Shown here one piece after another: positions 5,440-6,551 of a DNA stretch of 6,551 nt (position 1 is its first letter; every line of letters starts with the position of its first letter). A model generated the notes under the pieces. It saw only the letters and a list, made by a program, of their open reading frames with translations. It ran no database searches and had not been told where the DNA came from. The translations under genes and the position numbers were made by a program. Source of the stretch: Hyphomicrobiales bacterium (GTDB lineage: Bacteria; Pseudomonadota; Alphaproteobacteria; Rhizobiales; Kaistiaceae); assembly GCA_017305815.1 (NCBI GenBank), contig JAFKJZ010000528.1:1-6551 (forward strand), given 5' to 3'.

Positions 5440-6483
5440 TCATTCGGCCGCCGGTGTCCAGATCACAACGTCGAGACGCGGCGCGCCGGTCGCCAGCATG
5501 ACCAACCGGTCGAATCCGAGCGCGATGCCGGACGCCTCCGGCATGAGGGCGAGCGCGGCTAGAAAATCCTCGTCAAGCGGATAGCGGTCGCCATAGACGC
5601 GCTCCTTCTCGTCCATCTCGGCGACGAAGCGACGACGCTGCTCGGCCGGGTCGGTCAGTTCGCCGAAGCCGTTGGCAAGCTCGACACCGCAGCAATAAAG
5701 CTCGAAGCGTTCGGCGACACGCGGATCGCCCGCCTTCGGGCGCGCCAGAGCCGCCTCGACAACAGGATATTCGCAGAGAACCGTTGGCCGCCCCTGCCCC
5801 AGATTGGGCTCGACCTTCTCGGCGATGATGCGGCTGAAGATGTCGCTCCAGCTGTCGTCGAAGACGATGCGGATGCCGGTTGCCGTCGCCTGCGCCGCCA
5901 GCGCATCGCGGTCGGCCGAGCCGTTCGCGTCGAGCGTTGCGAGCAGATCGATGCCGGCATGGCGCAGGAACGCTTCGGCCACCGTCACGCGCTCGGGCTC
6001 GGCGAACGGATCCGATTCGAAGCCGCGATGGGTGAAGCGCCGCGTTTCGGCGGCGTCGGCCGCGACGGCGAGAAGCTCGGCGCAATCGCGCATCAGCGCT
6101 TCGTAGGGCTCGCCGACGCGATACCACTCCAGCATAGTGAACTCACAGGCGTGGCGCGGCCCGAGTTCACGGTTCCGGAACACCGGGCCAAGCGTATAGA
6201 TGCGGCTCTCGCCGGCGGCGAGCAGCTTCTTCGCCGCGAATTCGGGCGAGGTATGCAGGTAGAGCGGCTGGCGCGTCCCGTCGGGGAAGACGCGCTCGGT
6301 CGCGAAGGCATGCAGATGCGCCTCGTTGCCGGGCGAGACCTGGACGATGCCGCATTCGACCTCGACGAAATCGCGCTGCTGGAACCAGTTGTGCACCGCT
6401 GCCTTGATGCGCCCGCGCTTCATCAGGAAGGGGCGGCGATCCGCATGGACATGCGGCGTCCACCAGGGGGATGCACGGGTCAT
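5440..6483 (-). CDS. epmA: EpmA, elongation factor P--(R)-beta-lysine ligase (GenX/PoxA, truncated lysyl-tRNA synthetase paralogue)
   Basis: EpmA activates (R)-beta-lysine with ATP and joins it to a conserved lysine of elongation factor P. The 347 residues form only the class II aminoacyl-tRNA synthetase catalytic domain, without the N-terminal anticodon-binding domain of LysRS. Class II motif 2 is seen as GPVFRNRELG then EFTMLEWYR (residues 99-122, Arg103, Glu114). The amino acid-binding strand is GVELANGFGELTD (266-278) and motif 3 is GIALGFDRLVML (319-330, Arg326). Ala321 in motif 3 corresponds to E. coli EpmA Ala298, which is Gly in LysRS and favours beta-lysine over alpha-lysine. E. coli EpmA has 325 residues; the extra length here is mostly N-terminal and in the middle insertion. 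The ATG at 6483 is preceded by AGGAGAA (6491-6497). It is the first gene of the run epmA-epmB; the EF-P gene is not visible. Confidence 0.93.
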   Translation of the reverse strand: MTRASPWWTPHVHADRRPFLMKRGRIKAAVHNWFQQRDFVEVECGIVQVSPGNEAHLHAFATERVFPDGTRQPLYLHTSPEFAAKKLLAAGESRIYTLGPVFRNRELGPRHACEFTMLEWYRVGEPYEALMRDCAELLAVAADAAETRRFTHRGFESDPFAEPERVTVAEAFLRHAGIDLLATLDANGSADRDALAAQATATGIRIVFDDSWSDIFSRIIAEKVEPNLGQGRPTVLCEYPVVEAALARPKAGDPRVAERFELYCCGVELANGFGELTDPAEQRRRFVAEMDEKERVYGDRYPLDEDFLAALALMPEASGIALGFDRLVMLATGAPRLDVVIWTPAAE

Positions 6484-6551
6484 TCTCGGCTTCTCCTGTC
6501 ATCGCTGCCGCGCCGGGCTGCCGGCATCGGCGAGATTCGACTGGCGCGAAC
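6484..6551. other. Upstream region of epmA, no gene identified
   Basis: These 68 bases hold the epmA Shine-Dalgarno sequence. I see no convincing -35/-10 pair on the minus strand and no start codon with a ribosome site on the plus strand. Whether the neighbour is the EF-P gene cannot be told. Confidence 0.5.

Noticed and set aside
6499..6551. A short minus-strand frame open from the right edge to a TGA at about 6499-6501, a possible end of another gene upstream of epmA
   Set aside because: Only some 17 residues are visible and they show no recognisable features, so it cannot be told from a chance open frame.

Overview
The window is GC-rich (roughly two thirds G+C by eye) and densely packed, with alphaproteobacterial codon choice and gene content. 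An ATZ/TRZ amidohydrolase, a long MsrQ, a PaiB-like flavoprotein and an adjacent epmA-epmB pair fit a member of the Hyphomicrobiales (Rhizobiales). That placement is inference from gene content and composition; no rRNA or other phylogenetic marker is present. No tRNA, rRNA, CRISPR array, insertion sequence, phage gene or attachment site was seen.

Layout, left to right. (1) Bases 1-285, + strand: the 3' end of a gene resembling chloramphenicol 3-O-phosphotransferase-like P-loop kinases. (2) 353-1297, +: msrQ, the membrane haem subunit of the MsrPQ methionine sulfoxide reductase system, with no msrP beside it. (3) 1237-2772, -: a cytosolic metal-dependent amidohydrolase/deaminase whose 3' end overlaps msrQ tail to tail by 61 bases. 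(4) 2773-2957: a divergent intergenic region holding a strong 23-bp near-palindrome over a candidate promoter. (5) 2958-3623, +: a short YitT-family membrane protein. (6) 3640-4275, -: a PaiB-like FMN-binding protein, convergent with the YitT gene. (7) 4354-5424 and 5440-6483, both -: epmB and epmA. Together these encode the enzymes that make (R)-beta-lysine and attach it to elongation factor P. Transcription runs epmA, then epmB, then possibly paiB.

The clearest functional unit is epmA-epmB. EpmB isomerises L-alpha-lysine to (R)-beta-lysine and EpmA ligates it to EF-P, which helps ribosomes translate proline stretches. Both proteins keep the residues expected for activity. The EF-P gene itself is not in the window. 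The remaining genes look like ordinary housekeeping or accessory metabolism with no obvious common pathway.

I do not see a clearly new multi-gene system. The points most worth a second look are the operator-like palindrome ahead of the YitT-family gene, the msrQ gene without its partner and with a long C-terminal membrane extension, and the internal duplication within the YitT-family protein.
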